From: Desulfocapsa sp.
GTDB lineage: Bacteria; Desulfobacterota; Desulfobulbia; Desulfobulbales; Desulfocapsaceae
NCBI GenBank assembly: GCA_030638765.1
Contig: DAOWDZ010000224.1
Coordinates: forward strand, 1 to 29,090
DNA length: 29,090 bases
Reading direction: 5' to 3'
This document shows, piece by piece, positions 1-8,199 of the stretch. The translations under genes and the position numbers were made by a program. Each line of letters opens with the position of its first letter. The stretch's first letter is position 1. The notes under the pieces were generated by a model. That model saw only the letters and a program-made list of their open reading frames with translations, was not told the origin of the DNA and made no database searches.

Positions 1-1133
1 TGGTGAACTATTTTTCAGTGGCTCCCTTTCTCTTTGATGATATCTGCAAAGGTCTTGCTCATGCTGAAATTGTTACTCCAGAGACACGCGTTGTACTGGA
101 AAAACCCATTGGCAATGATCTGAAATCTTCTCAGGAGATCAACGACACCGTGGCAAAGGTTTTCACTGAAGAACAGGTGTATCGAATAGATCATTATCTC
201 GGCAAAGAAACGGTCATGAACCTTCTTGCGCTGCGCTTTGCCAACTCTATTTTCACAACTAACTGGGATCATAACACCATTGATCATGTCCAGATCACCG
301 TGGCTGAAGAGGTGGGAATTGAAGGCAGATGGGGCTATTTCGACGGGTCAGGCCAGACGCGGGACATGGTGCAGAACCATCTGATGCAGATTCTTACGCT
401 GGTTGCCATGGAACCGCCCGTCAATATGGATGGTGATTCCATTCGCAATGAGAAGTTAAAGGTACTCAAAGCTCTGCGTCCCATTACCGCTGACACGGTT
501 GAAGAAAAAACCGTCCGCGGCCAGTATACAGCCGGCTACGTTAAAGGAAAAGCAGTTCCCGGCTACCTCGAGGAAAAAGGAGGAAATCCAAAGTCCACCA
601 CAGAAAGCTTTGTCGCCCTGCGGGTTGATATCGATAACTGGCGCTGGGCTGATGTACCCTTTTATCTGCGTACCGGTAAACGTCTGACCACCAAACGCTC
701 GGAGGTGGTCATCTATTTCAAACGCCTCCCTCACAATATTTTCAAAGACAGTTACAAAAAGCTGCCTCGAAACAAACTCGTTATTCGACTACAACCCGAT
801 GAAGGCGTTGAGATTGAAATGATGAATAAGGTTCCAGGAATCGGCAAAGGTATTAAGCTGCAGAAAACGGTGCTGGATTTGAGCTTTTCAGATGCCTTTA
901 AAGGCGACCGAGTAGCTGATGCCTATGAACGTCTTATTCTTGAAACCATGATTGGAAACCAGTCGCTCTTTATCCGCAGAGACGAAGTCGAACGATCATG
1001 GACATGGATTGATTCCATCCAGCAGGCATGGAAGGAGAGCAATTCTTCTCCCAAAAAGTATCCGGCTGGCACATGGGGACCAGTTTCATCGGTTGCACTA
1101 CTGGCCCGTGATGGCCGGGAGTGGGAAGAATGA
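1..1133 (+). CDS. zwf: Glucose-6-phosphate 1-dehydrogenase, 5' end cut by window
   Basis: Oxidises glucose 6-phosphate to 6-phosphogluconolactone with NAD(P)+, the entry to the oxidative pentose phosphate pathway, in the cytoplasm. About 376 residues are present where the family usually has about 480-510, so the N-terminal Rossmann dinucleotide site lies outside the window. The in-frame GTG at position 3 is a valine codon inside the gene, not a start. The substrate-binding signature RIDHYLGKE is at residues 61-69 of the visible part. The catalytic-base motif DMVQNH is at 121-126, its His matching His240 of the Leuconostoc enzyme, and the C-terminal beta-sheet domain is complete. It ends with TGA. 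The gene heads a same-strand run with pyk, ackA and glgX; no 6-phosphogluconolactonase or gnd gene follows. Identification is firm. Confidence 0.96.
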   Translation, partial: VNYFSVAPFLFDDICKGLAHAEIVTPETRVVLEKPIGNDLKSSQEINDTVAKVFTEEQVYRIDHYLGKETVMNLLALRFANSIFTTNWDHNTIDHVQITVAEEVGIEGRWGYFDGSGQTRDMVQNHLMQILTLVAMEPPVNMDGDSIRNEKLKVLKALRPITADTVEEKTVRGQYTAGYVKGKAVPGYLEEKGGNPKSTTESFVALRVDIDNWRWADVPFYLRTGKRLTTKRSEVVIYFKRLPHNIFKDSYKKLPRNKLVIRLQPDEGVEIEMMNKVPGIGKGIKLQKTVLDLSFSDAFKGDRVADAYERLILETMIGNQSLFIRRDEVERSWTWIDSIQQAWKESNSSPKKYPAGTWGPVSSVALLARDGREWEE

Positions 1134-1182
1134 CTCCTGACAATATAGCTACAATACAGAAAAAAAGGACAACACATATCGT

Positions 1183-2619
1183 ATGAACATACTCCCGAAA
1201 AATAAGACAAAACTGGTCTGCACCATTGGCCCTGCCTCTGATTCCCCCGAGATGATCGAGCAAATGATTGAAGCAGGCATGAATGTGGCCCGGCTCAATT
1301 TCTCACATGGTGATTTCTCCAGTCACGGTGAGGTCATACAGAAAATCCGAGCCGCCTCCAAAAGAACTGGAAAACGAATTGCCATACTTGCAGACTTGCC
1401 AGGTCCCAAGATGCGTATCCGTGATCTGGCTGATGAATTTATCACCCTTGAAAAGGATTCAGAATTCACGCTCACCGCAGAAGATATCATCGGCACTGCA
1501 AAACGTGTTTCAATGACCATGAAGGAACTCCCGGGGGTCGTCAAAAAAGGAGATACTCTTTTCTTAAACGACGGTCTTATTGAGTTGAGTGTTGCAGACG
1601 TTGCCGGAGAAGATATTCATTGCAGGGTAATTGTCGGTGGAAAATTGTATCCCAGAAAAGGTCTAAACATTCCGGGCATTGATCTTGGAACCAGTGCCTT
1701 CACCCCGCGTGATCGTGAATGCATGCAATTTGCTCTTGAAAACGGTGTCGATGCCGTCGGTCAGTCTTTTGTAAATACTGCCCAGGATATACTCGACGTT
1801 CGTAATGCTGCAAAAGAGATGGGGTTTGATCCTTTTATTGTGGCCAAGATAGAGCGAGCAAGTGTCTGGGAACACATTGATGGCATCCTTAAAGTCACCG
1901 ATGGAGTCATGGTGGCAAGGGGTGATCTTGGGGTGGAAATCCCCATCGAAGAAATTGCTATCGCCCAGAAAACCATTACGGCTCGCGCAAATCTCTTTGG
2001 TGTACCAGTGATCACCGCAACCCAGATGCTGGAATCCATGACCGGAAACCGCAGACCCACCCGAGCCGAATCCACCGATGTTGCCAATGCCATTCTTGAC
2101 GGAACCGACTGCGTTATGCTTTCTGAAGAATCCGCCATGGGTGACTATCCTCTGGAATCTGTACAGATGCTTGCCAGAATAGCCACAGCAACGGAACCAC
2201 ACAGGTTACATCGCCACTTTGACATTGTGTTAAAACCACACACAAGCGGTGGTTATATACCAAGCAACGTTGACCTCATAGCAGTCAGTATTGAAAATAT
2301 CTTTGCCAAAATCGATTCTCTGGCCGCTGTTCTTGCTCCGACATACAGTGGTTATATGGCAAGAAGCCTGACACGGTTTCGTTTACCGGTCTGGATACTG
2401 GCTATTTCAACCTCAGGTAAAACCTGTCGTGATCTGATGTTTTCCTATGGTGTACACCCCATTCTGGTGGACAAACGCCCGGAAGACTGGCTTGACAGTG
2501 CCAGGCGCTACGTGAGGGAATATGAATTACAAGGCAACTGTCTTATTAAGGCTGAAGGCCCTTCTCCTGACCATCCGGAGTCCAACCATAAGATGGAAAT
2601 CATAGAGTTACAGGAATAG
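1183..2619 (+). CDS. pyk: Pyruvate kinase
   Basis: Converts phosphoenolpyruvate and ADP to pyruvate and ATP, the last step of glycolysis. At 478 residues it is full length. Seen: CTIGPAS near the N-terminus; NVARLNFSHG at 34-43, containing the active-site Arg37, Asn39 and Ser41; the catalytic Lys222 in the VAKIE motif; the metal-binding MVARGDLGVEIP at 243-254; ATQMLESM and the RPTRAE segment; then the C-terminal alpha/beta regulatory domain from about 350. The ATG at 1183 matches the usual family start. The best Shine-Dalgarno-like stretch, AAGGA at 1165-1169, is rather far from it (13 nt). The gene lies 49 nt after zwf and 4 nt before ackA, which suggests cotranscription and links glycolytic ATP formation to acetate formation. 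Confidence 0.97.
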   Translation: MNILPKNKTKLVCTIGPASDSPEMIEQMIEAGMNVARLNFSHGDFSSHGEVIQKIRAASKRTGKRIAILADLPGPKMRIRDLADEFITLEKDSEFTLTAEDIIGTAKRVSMTMKELPGVVKKGDTLFLNDGLIELSVADVAGEDIHCRVIVGGKLYPRKGLNIPGIDLGTSAFTPRDRECMQFALENGVDAVGQSFVNTAQDILDVRNAAKEMGFDPFIVAKIERASVWEHIDGILKVTDGVMVARGDLGVEIPIEEIAIAQKTITARANLFGVPVITATQMLESMTGNRRPTRAESTDVANAILDGTDCVMLSEESAMGDYPLESVQMLARIATATEPHRLHRHFDIVLKPHTSGGYIPSNVDLIAVSIENIFAKIDSLAAVLAPTYSGYMARSLTRFRLPVWILAISTSGKTCRDLMFSYGVHPILVDKRPEDWLDSARRYVREYELQGNCLIKAEGPSPDHPESNHKMEIIELQE

Positions 2620-2623
2620 ATTC

Positions 2624-3838
2624 ATGAAAATACTGATACTCAATTCCGGTTCTTCTTCACTTAAATTCCAACTTTTTGCAAAGTCTGATCTCAGCGTACT
2701 TGCCTCTGGGCTAATAGAACAAATCGGGAACAATAAAAGTTCAGCAAAGCTTCTGTTCCAGGATGCCACAGGTACCGAAAGAGAACTAAAACATACTGTT
2801 CCTGTTGCTGATCATCGGGAAGCCATCGCAATCATGTCTGAGATGCTTATGGAAAGCAGTACCCTTATTCACACCGATGAACTTGCTGGAATTGGACACC
2901 GGGTCGTTCACGGTGGAGAAATCTTTCATGAGCCTGTTCTCATCGACAAACAAGTTATTTCGGCAATTGAAAATCTCGCGCCCCTTGCCCCTCTCCACAA
3001 CCCTGCAAATGTGATGGGAATCAAGGTCACCATGGAACATGCTCCAAAAACCCCACAGGTGGCCGTTTTTGATACCGCGTTCCATCAATCAATCCCCGAA
3101 CATGCCTATCTCTATGCTATTCCCTATGAGTTGTACGAGAAACAGAAGGTTCGCCGTTATGGATTCCATGGCACTTCCCATGCATATGTGGCACGACAGG
3201 CCGCACTTTATCTTAACAAGCCAATTAGAGAGTTGAACATTATAACTCTGCACCTCGGCAATGGCGCCAGTGCAGCGGCCATCAAAGGAGGCCAATGCAT
3301 TGATACTTCCATGGGGCTCACTCCTCTTGAAGGTCTTGTAATGGGTAGTCGCAGTGGTGATCTTGATCCAGCCATACTCTTTTATCTCAGCCGGGAAAGC
3401 GGCATGAATATAGACGATCTTGATACCCTGCTCAACAAAGAAAGCGGACTGAAAGGGATCTGTGGCGAAAATGACATGCGCACCATCAGCGAAGCTGCTG
3501 AGAAAGGTGACAGTCAGGCAAAACTTGCTCTGATCATATTCTGCTACAGGATTAAAAAATATATCGGCGCTTACATGGCAGCCCTCGGGGGAGTAGACTG
3601 TATCGTATTCACAGGAGGGATCGGTGAGAACTCAGCCACTGTTCGACAACTGAGCTGTAACGATCTCGAACGACTTGGCCTGACTCTTGATGAAAACAAA
3701 AATACAATCCGCAAGAAGGACATCCTGGAAATCCAGACAACTGAGAGTGATATTAAAGTTCTGGTTATCCCGACAAACGAAGAGTATGAAATCGCACGGC
3801 AAACGCTACAGCTGATAGAGCCTCCAGCAACAACCTAA
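2624..3838 (+). CDS. ackA: Acetate kinase
   Basis: Interconverts acetyl phosphate + ADP and acetate + ATP. At 404 residues it is full length. The N-terminal signature LNSGSSSLKF contains Asn7. GHRVVHGGE contains Arg93, VFDTAFH contains Asp150, YGFHGTSH contains His182, and VMGSRSGD contains Arg243. TNEEYEIA near the C-terminus supplies the catalytic Glu, about 386. These equal the Methanosarcina thermophila active-site residues shifted by two. The nucleotide-binding FTGGIGEN is also present. AGGA lies 8 nt before the ATG, inside the end of pyk. No phosphotransacetylase gene is adjacent. The 4-nt spacing from pyk and 3-nt spacing to glgX support one transcript for carbohydrate catabolism with substrate-level phosphorylation. 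Confidence 0.97.
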   Translation: MKILILNSGSSSLKFQLFAKSDLSVLASGLIEQIGNNKSSAKLLFQDATGTERELKHTVPVADHREAIAIMSEMLMESSTLIHTDELAGIGHRVVHGGEIFHEPVLIDKQVISAIENLAPLAPLHNPANVMGIKVTMEHAPKTPQVAVFDTAFHQSIPEHAYLYAIPYELYEKQKVRRYGFHGTSHAYVARQAALYLNKPIRELNIITLHLGNGASAAAIKGGQCIDTSMGLTPLEGLVMGSRSGDLDPAILFYLSRESGMNIDDLDTLLNKESGLKGICGENDMRTISEAAEKGDSQAKLALIIFCYRIKKYIGAYMAALGGVDCIVFTGGIGENSATVRQLSCNDLERLGLTLDENKNTIRKKDILEIQTTESDIKVLVIPTNEEYEIARQTLQLIEPPATT

Positions 3839-3841
3839 TAA

Positions 3842-5935
3842 ATGCCCATGAACCACTATCCCGTTACAATCGGACATCGTTATCCTGCAGGTGCCACCGT
3901 CTCTGAACATGGCACAAATTTCTGTATTTTCTCAAGACATGCCAGTGCCGTCACACTCATTCTTTATGAAAAACCGGAATCAAGCAAACCCTTTCAAGTT
4001 ATTGATCTTGATCCGGTAAAAAACCGAAACTTTTTCTTCTGGCATGTTTTTCTGGAAGGAATGACAGGCAATGGAGAAATTTCCTACACATGGCAGGTTG
4101 ATGGGCCTGAAGATAATGATCCCGGCTGTCGTTTTAATCCTTCTCTTGAACTGCTTGACCCATGGGCAAGGGCTGTGACAACTCCTCTCTGGCAACGAAA
4201 ACTTAATCGGGATTCTGCACAGGAACCAGGGCCGGTATCCATGCGGGCAATGGTTTTACCGGAAAATAATTACGACTGGCAGGGAGACGCTCCGCTGCAC
4301 CAGAAACGAGAAAACGAGATCATTTATGAACTTCACGTGGGAGGCTTTACCCGTCATCCATCGGCACAAGTAACACATCCGGGAACCTTCTCCGGAATTA
4401 CAGAGAAAATAGAATATCTCAAAGATCTTGGAATAACCGCCGTTGAACTCCTGCCTGTCATGGCCTTTGACGAACAGGATCTTCCTGATAACGCTCGAGA
4501 TCTCGGACTGCATAACTATTGGGGATATGCCACTCATTCCTTCTTCAGTCCCCATCCCGGTTACTGTATTGATCCTCTTTCCGGCAGTCACGGAGATGAA
4601 TTCCGGGATATGATCAAAGCCTTACATAAGGCGGATATCAGCGTTATCCTTGATGTCGCCTTCAACCATACTGCAGAAGGCGGAGAAGATGGGCCGACCA
4701 TAAACTTTAAGGGTTTGATGAACCGTGGATTTTATCACCTCGAAGATCATGACCCAATGCTCTATAAAAATTACAGCGGTTGTGGAAATACGGTGAACTG
4801 CAACCACCCGCTGGTTGCTCGTTTTATTATTCAGGCTCTTGAATATTGGGTGAAAGAATTTCATGTTGACGGCTTTCGATTTGACCTGGCATCAATTCTT
4901 GCTCGCGGTGAAGATGGGGTTCCCATGTATCACGCACCCGTTGTCTGGAATATCGAATTTTCTGACATATTATCTCGCACCAGGCTCATCGCCGAAGCGT
5001 GGGATGCAGGCGGTCTTTATCAGGTCGGAAGTTTCCCTGGATTTCGCTGGGCGGAATGGAACGGTCGCTACCGTGATCTTCTTCGACAGTTTATTAAGGG
5101 TGACCCGGGACTTGTCCCGGAACTTGCCACAAGACTTACAGGTTCGAGCGATCTCTATCAAAATTCAGGACGTCTGCCCATTAACTCTGTCAATTTTATT
5201 ACCTGTCACGACGGTTTCACTCTCTATGATCTGGTCAGTTATAATGAAAAACACAATCAGGCCAATGGTGAAAAAAACCGAGATGGTGACAATCAGAACC
5301 ACAGCAGGAATTACGGCGCAGAAGGTTCAACCGATGATGCTGCAATTAAAAGCATCAGGACAAGACAGATTAAAAACTTTATGGCAATCCTTATGCTCAG
5401 TCAAGGAATACCAATGATTCTTGCCGGAGATGAAGTGTTACGCACTCAACAGGGCAACAATAACTGTTACTGTCAGGACAACGAACTGAGCTGGTTTGAC
5501 TGGGATCTGCTTGAAAAAAACAGGGAGATGTTTCTCTTCACAAGAGGGATGATAAAATTACGTAAGCGACACGCAAGTCTCATGCAGCGTCAATTTCTTT
5601 CGGGATCTAAATCCACCCTCTCCGACATGAAGGATATCACCTGGCATGGCGCAAAGTTAAACAAACCTCAATGGAAAGATCCATCGTCTCGGATTCTTGC
5701 TTTAACGTTGAGCAGAGTGAAGGCAAAGGAAGAAGATCTGCATATTATGTTTAACATGTCAGATGAAACTCTATCTATGAACCTTCCAGAACTACGCTCA
5801 CGGACATGGCATCTGGCGGTGAACACAGCATTATCCAGCTCAGCTGATGTTGTCGAACCACAGAAACAAAAAACAGTTTCCGGAAGGAGTATTCAGGCAA
5901 TGCCCCACACTATTATAGTCTGTGAAAGCAGATAA
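3842..5935 (+). CDS. glgX: Glycogen debranching enzyme (GlgX/isoamylase type, GH13)
   Basis: Hydrolyses alpha-1,6 branch points of glycogen or limit dextrins in the cytoplasm. At 697 residues it has the normal length. An N-terminal CBM48-like beta domain (about 8-120, beginning with the typical GATVSEHGTNF) precedes the GH13 barrel. The four GH13 regions are intact: DVAFNH at 271-276; DGFRFD at 343-348 with nucleophile Asp348; LIAEAWD at 382-388 with acid/base Glu385; and CHDG with His456 and Asp457. ILAGDEVLRTQQGNNNCYCQDN is typical of GlgX/TreX. A C-terminal beta domain follows. No clear Shine-Dalgarno precedes ATG 3842 or the alternative ATG at 3848, so translation probably depends on coupling to ackA, 3 nt upstream. 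Glycogen synthesis genes are not in view. TreX-like trehalose metabolism cannot be excluded. Confidence 0.93.
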   Translation: MPMNHYPVTIGHRYPAGATVSEHGTNFCIFSRHASAVTLILYEKPESSKPFQVIDLDPVKNRNFFFWHVFLEGMTGNGEISYTWQVDGPEDNDPGCRFNPSLELLDPWARAVTTPLWQRKLNRDSAQEPGPVSMRAMVLPENNYDWQGDAPLHQKRENEIIYELHVGGFTRHPSAQVTHPGTFSGITEKIEYLKDLGITAVELLPVMAFDEQDLPDNARDLGLHNYWGYATHSFFSPHPGYCIDPLSGSHGDEFRDMIKALHKADISVILDVAFNHTAEGGEDGPTINFKGLMNRGFYHLEDHDPMLYKNYSGCGNTVNCNHPLVARFIIQALEYWVKEFHVDGFRFDLASILARGEDGVPMYHAPVVWNIEFSDILSRTRLIAEAWDAGGLYQVGSFPGFRWAEWNGRYRDLLRQFIKGDPGLVPELATRLTGSSDLYQNSGRLPINSVNFITCHDGFTLYDLVSYNEKHNQANGEKNRDGDNQNHSRNYGAEGSTDDAAIKSIRTRQIKNFMAILMLSQGIPMILAGDEVLRTQQGNNNCYCQDNELSWFDWDLLEKNREMFLFTRGMIKLRKRHASLMQRQFLSGSKSTLSDMKDITWHGAKLNKPQWKDPSSRILALTLSRVKAKEEDLHIMFNMSDETLSMNLPELRSRTWHLAVNTALSSSADVVEPQKQKTVSGRSIQAMPHTIIVCESR

Positions 5936-5961
5936 AAACAGTACCACCGTGACATCGGTGG
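5934..5961 (-). terminator. Possible terminator for the minus-strand signalling island
   Basis: CCACCG (5944-5949) and CGGTGG (5956-5961) form a 6-bp GC-rich stem with a 6-nt loop. Read on the minus strand it is followed, 5 nt later, by five Ts (5938-5934). It lies about 80 nt past the stop of the Hpt gene. The gap between stem and T-tract makes it a weak call. Confidence 0.3.
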
Positions 5962-5969
5962 GTGCCACT

Positions 5970-6009
5970 AGAGAGAGCAACAACTGACACAACACATCTC
6001 TCTATTTTT
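5970..6009 (+). terminator. Possible weak terminator after glgX
   Basis: A 7-bp perfect stem, AGAGAGA (5970-5976) with TCTCTCT (5997-6003), encloses a 20-nt loop and is followed by ATTTTT at 6004-6009. Its position just after glgX and before a convergent gene suits a terminator, but the stem is AU/GA-rich and the loop long, so it is weak. Confidence 0.3.
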
Positions 6010-6038
6010 CAGATACATTTTGATATTTTTTTCTACTA

Positions 6039-6428
6039 TCATTTTATTCCCTTCTCTCCAGGGTATTTTTCGGTTACTGGTCTTAATTCAAGAATAAGAC
6101 TCTCAACCTGTATAACATGATCCTTCGTTATATTCTTACACAATTCCTTTTCAAGAATAGCCGCAATATCGGCCTGCTCTGGCAATCCAAGATTTAAAAA
6201 TGCTCCTTTGAGAGTATGCGCCTGGCAAGAGCCACTTTTCCCATCATGATCTTGTAGAAAACTTTGAAGCTTCCGGAAGGACTCCAGCAGTACGCCAGCG
6301 TATGTTTCCATTATTTGTTCAGCCTGGCCACGGTCCATCCCATATCTATTCGCTAAATAATCACAGATACGCTCAAATGAAACCTCATTACTCTTCACAC
6401 TCAACTGCCTGTTTATTTGGTTTGTCAT
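6039..6428 (-). CDS. Stand-alone histidine phosphotransfer (Hpt) protein
   Basis: A 129-residue cytoplasmic protein that is little more than one Hpt helical bundle. The phospho-acceptor motif AHTLKGAFLNLGL is at 70-82, with His71 as the expected phosphorylation site. Lys74 and Gly75 are the residues that normally flank it. No membrane segment or kinase domain is present. GGAA at 6433-6436 precedes the ATG by 4 nt. It lies 32 nt after a small PilJ-type protein and is the last gene of the minus-strand island. A free Hpt relays phosphate between a hybrid kinase REC domain and a downstream REC. The two-flytrap hybrid kinase at 19795-22599 ends in REC and has no Hpt of its own, so it is a plausible donor; that link is inference. 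Confidence 0.88.
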   Translation of the reverse strand: MTNQINRQLSVKSNEVSFERICDYLANRYGMDRGQAEQIMETYAGVLLESFRKLQSFLQDHDGKSGSCQAHTLKGAFLNLGLPEQADIAAILEKELCKNITKDHVIQVESLILELRPVTEKYPGEKGIK

Positions 6429-6460
6429 AGTGTTCCAATTAAAACTTGGTTGTTCCCAGA

Positions 6461-7255
6461 TTATTTCCCGTCAACATACAATCGTGTCACATCATCCATC
6501 TCAATGAGCATACTATTCGTCAGTTTGCTGATAAGAGAAGGAGAATATCTTTCAGAACGTGTCTTTGCCATAATCTCAAAAAATAAGAATATTTTCTTTA
6601 CTGCGGTGAGTTTCTTCTGTATTTCCAATGTTGTCATAGAAGTCTCCGCAAGTACTATCTGTGCTTTTGCAAAATCACCCATGGTATTTTCAAGTTTAAC
6701 TTTGAATTCAGGGTCATTTACACCCCATACTTTCAGCATATACAAAGAGTCCAGTCTTTGTGACAACATACGCTGACGACCTGAAACATTTACGATTTCA
6801 CCGGCTTCACTACCTGACGCCTTACTGAGGAGAACGGTACTTCTATGGCAGGATTCCAATAAAGCCTCAAGGTTTATCTGCAAATCCTTTGCCTTGGATT
6901 TTTCAGCCCTTTCTTCTAAAACAACTTTAATTGGTTGCCACAGAATTTCGTTTTCCTTCAAACTTTTGTTAACTTCATCATTAACCTGCATTGCCTGCAA
7001 ATCTTTTAATGACTTTTCAAACCAGCGAATTTTTTCTTTTAAATCTGCTTCAGGGTTAGCAACCTGCATCCCCATTCCAACCATTGCATAATCTTTCAGT
7101 AAACGTTGTGTTATCATACGTTGCCTGCCTGCACGATTCACAGCTTCTTCTATTGATTCAATCGCAGAATTTGCATTCCTTACAAAACAAAACCCTGTCA
7201 GCATAAGCGTACTGACCAGCATCCAGATTATTTTATTTTTATCTATTGATCTCAT
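6461..7255 (-). CDS. Exported protein with two PilJ/NarX-type sensor motifs and no output domain
   Basis: 264 residues. A charged N-terminus and a hydrophobic stretch at about 9-24 look like a signal peptide or single anchor, and the rest should be periplasmic. Two copies of the PilJ N-terminal domain signature occur: NRAGRQRMITQR at 40-51 and NVSGRQRMLSQR at 156-167, each followed by a long helical region. So this is a tandem of two four-helix sensor modules. PilJ_N domains resemble the NarX/NarQ sensor, where the equivalent P-box binds nitrate or nitrite through arginines. There is no second membrane segment, HAMP, MCP, kinase or cyclase domain. GGGGA lies 4 nt before the ATG. It is 30 nt after the degenerate PilJ-like gene and 32 nt before the Hpt gene. 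The likely role is a ligand-binding accessory to a membrane kinase; function unproven. Confidence 0.75.
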   Translation of the reverse strand: MRSIDKNKIIWMLVSTLMLTGFCFVRNANSAIESIEEAVNRAGRQRMITQRLLKDYAMVGMGMQVANPEADLKEKIRWFEKSLKDLQAMQVNDEVNKSLKENEILWQPIKVVLEERAEKSKAKDLQINLEALLESCHRSTVLLSKASGSEAGEIVNVSGRQRMLSQRLDSLYMLKVWGVNDPEFKVKLENTMGDFAKAQIVLAETSMTTLEIQKKLTAVKKIFLFFEIMAKTRSERYSPSLISKLTNSMLIEMDDVTRLYVDGK

Positions 7256-7285
7256 CAGTTCCCCATTCAGTCAGAAATTTCACCA

Positions 7286-8077
7286 TTACTGAGCCGTCAT
7301 TTGCTCAACATGATAATCCTGAAGAATATTGAGTACATTTTTCAGATTTTTTGCTGAAGCCATGACAATAATAGGCCGTGATCCTTTTTCAATACCAAGA
7401 TACAATTTTTTGGCAATGGGCCAGAGCTTGTTGATTTCTTCAATATTGGGTTGCAACGAAGCCGGATAACTGTAAACATTAAGTTTTTTCAGGCTTGTTG
7501 CAAATCCTTCAACGGCTTTTTTAAGCTGAACCACATTGTTATATTCTTTAAATCCAGCCCTATGAGCAATATAATATTTGTTTATACGTTCCAGCAAAAA
7601 ATCCATATATTTGACAGTAACCAGCCCAATCTGTTCGGTATCATTTTGAGTAAACTGCTTCTGCTCAATCAGCGTCGCCCCTTCAAGCAGTAATTCACTG
7701 AAATCCAACATCATTGCCCCATTTCCTTCAGAGTAAGGCTGTTCAAGAGTGGCCTTCATCTCATCACGTGAGAACTCGATAAAGGTTACTATCCCCTTCA
7801 ATTTTTCATCGGTTGAGGCATCCTTACTTAATGTCGCAATTGCGTTATCCAGTTTCTCCAATCCTTCACTTATATCTCTTTCAGCTTGAGCAGCATGAAT
7901 TTCAAGCTGTTTACAAAAGTATGCCTTGGTAATTTTCTGGCTCACATTTTCAATATTGACTACAGCTTCAAGTGTTACAACCTGTTGATTACCTGCCGCA
8001 CCTGCCGTTTGCAGCAGCACAAAACAACCAAACACAGTAAAGGCAATTCTCAGAAATAATTTTCTCATTGTTATCAT
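7286..8077 (-). CDS. Exported helical protein, degenerate PilJ-type domain
   Basis: 263 residues with a clear signal peptide (KLFLR, then hydrophobic 9-23, then TAGAAG), so secreted to the periplasm. After it, ENVSQKITKAYF at 43-54 occupies the place where PilJ-type domains have N-x-SGRQRMLSQRITKAY. The GRQRM core appears deleted while the flanking residues are kept. The rest is predicted helical with several Lys/Leu-rich amphipathic stretches and a C-terminal segment containing LWPIAKKL. AAGGG precedes the ATG at 8077 by 8 nt, which favours it over the ATG at 8068. It is followed at 30 nt by the intact tandem PilJ protein, suggesting paralogy and one transcript. The family assignment rests on motif resemblance only; function unknown. 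Confidence 0.6.
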   Translation of the reverse strand: MITMRKLFLRIAFTVFGCFVLLQTAGAAGNQQVVTLEAVVNIENVSQKITKAYFCKQLEIHAAQAERDISEGLEKLDNAIATLSKDASTDEKLKGIVTFIEFSRDEMKATLEQPYSEGNGAMMLDFSELLLEGATLIEQKQFTQNDTEQIGLVTVKYMDFLLERINKYYIAHRAGFKEYNNVVQLKKAVEGFATSLKKLNVYSYPASLQPNIEEINKLWPIAKKLYLGIEKGSRPIIVMASAKNLKNVLNILQDYHVEQMTAQ

Positions 8078-8199
8078 TCTATTATCCCTTGTTAAATATT
8101 TTTTAACATTCCGTATTTTATATTCATTTTGTCAAAATCCAATGCTCATAGCAAACATATCCCTGCATTGAAAATGCACATCTACGGCCTCAGCATAAA
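8078..8199 (-). promoter_or_regulatory. 122-nt gap upstream of the small PilJ-type genes
   Basis: This AT-rich spacer follows the CheA-like stop. On the minus strand it contains a perfect TTGACA at 8135-8130, but no good -10 hexamer lies 16-18 nt downstream; the TATAAA that follows is only 7 nt away. A small hairpin, TGCATT/AATGCA with a 3-nt loop (8164-8178), has no T-tract. A promoter here is possible but not established. Confidence 0.2.

Noticed and set aside
3..5. GTG at position 3 as the start of zwf
   Set aside because: The protein would lack the whole coenzyme-binding domain. The frame is open to the window edge, so the gene is simply cut.
1663..2202. 179-codon minus-strand open frame opposite pyk
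   Set aside because: It lies wholly inside pyk, which has every catalytic motif. Its translation has no domain and it has no ribosome site; it is a shadow frame.
4863..5417. 184-codon plus-strand open frame within glgX
   Set aside because: Overlaps the catalytic regions of glgX in another frame; the composition is not protein-like and there is no start context.
8130..8135. Perfect TTGACA taken as a definite promoter for the small PilJ-type genes
   Set aside because: No acceptable -10 hexamer at 16-18 nt spacing; kept only as a low-confidence regulatory region.
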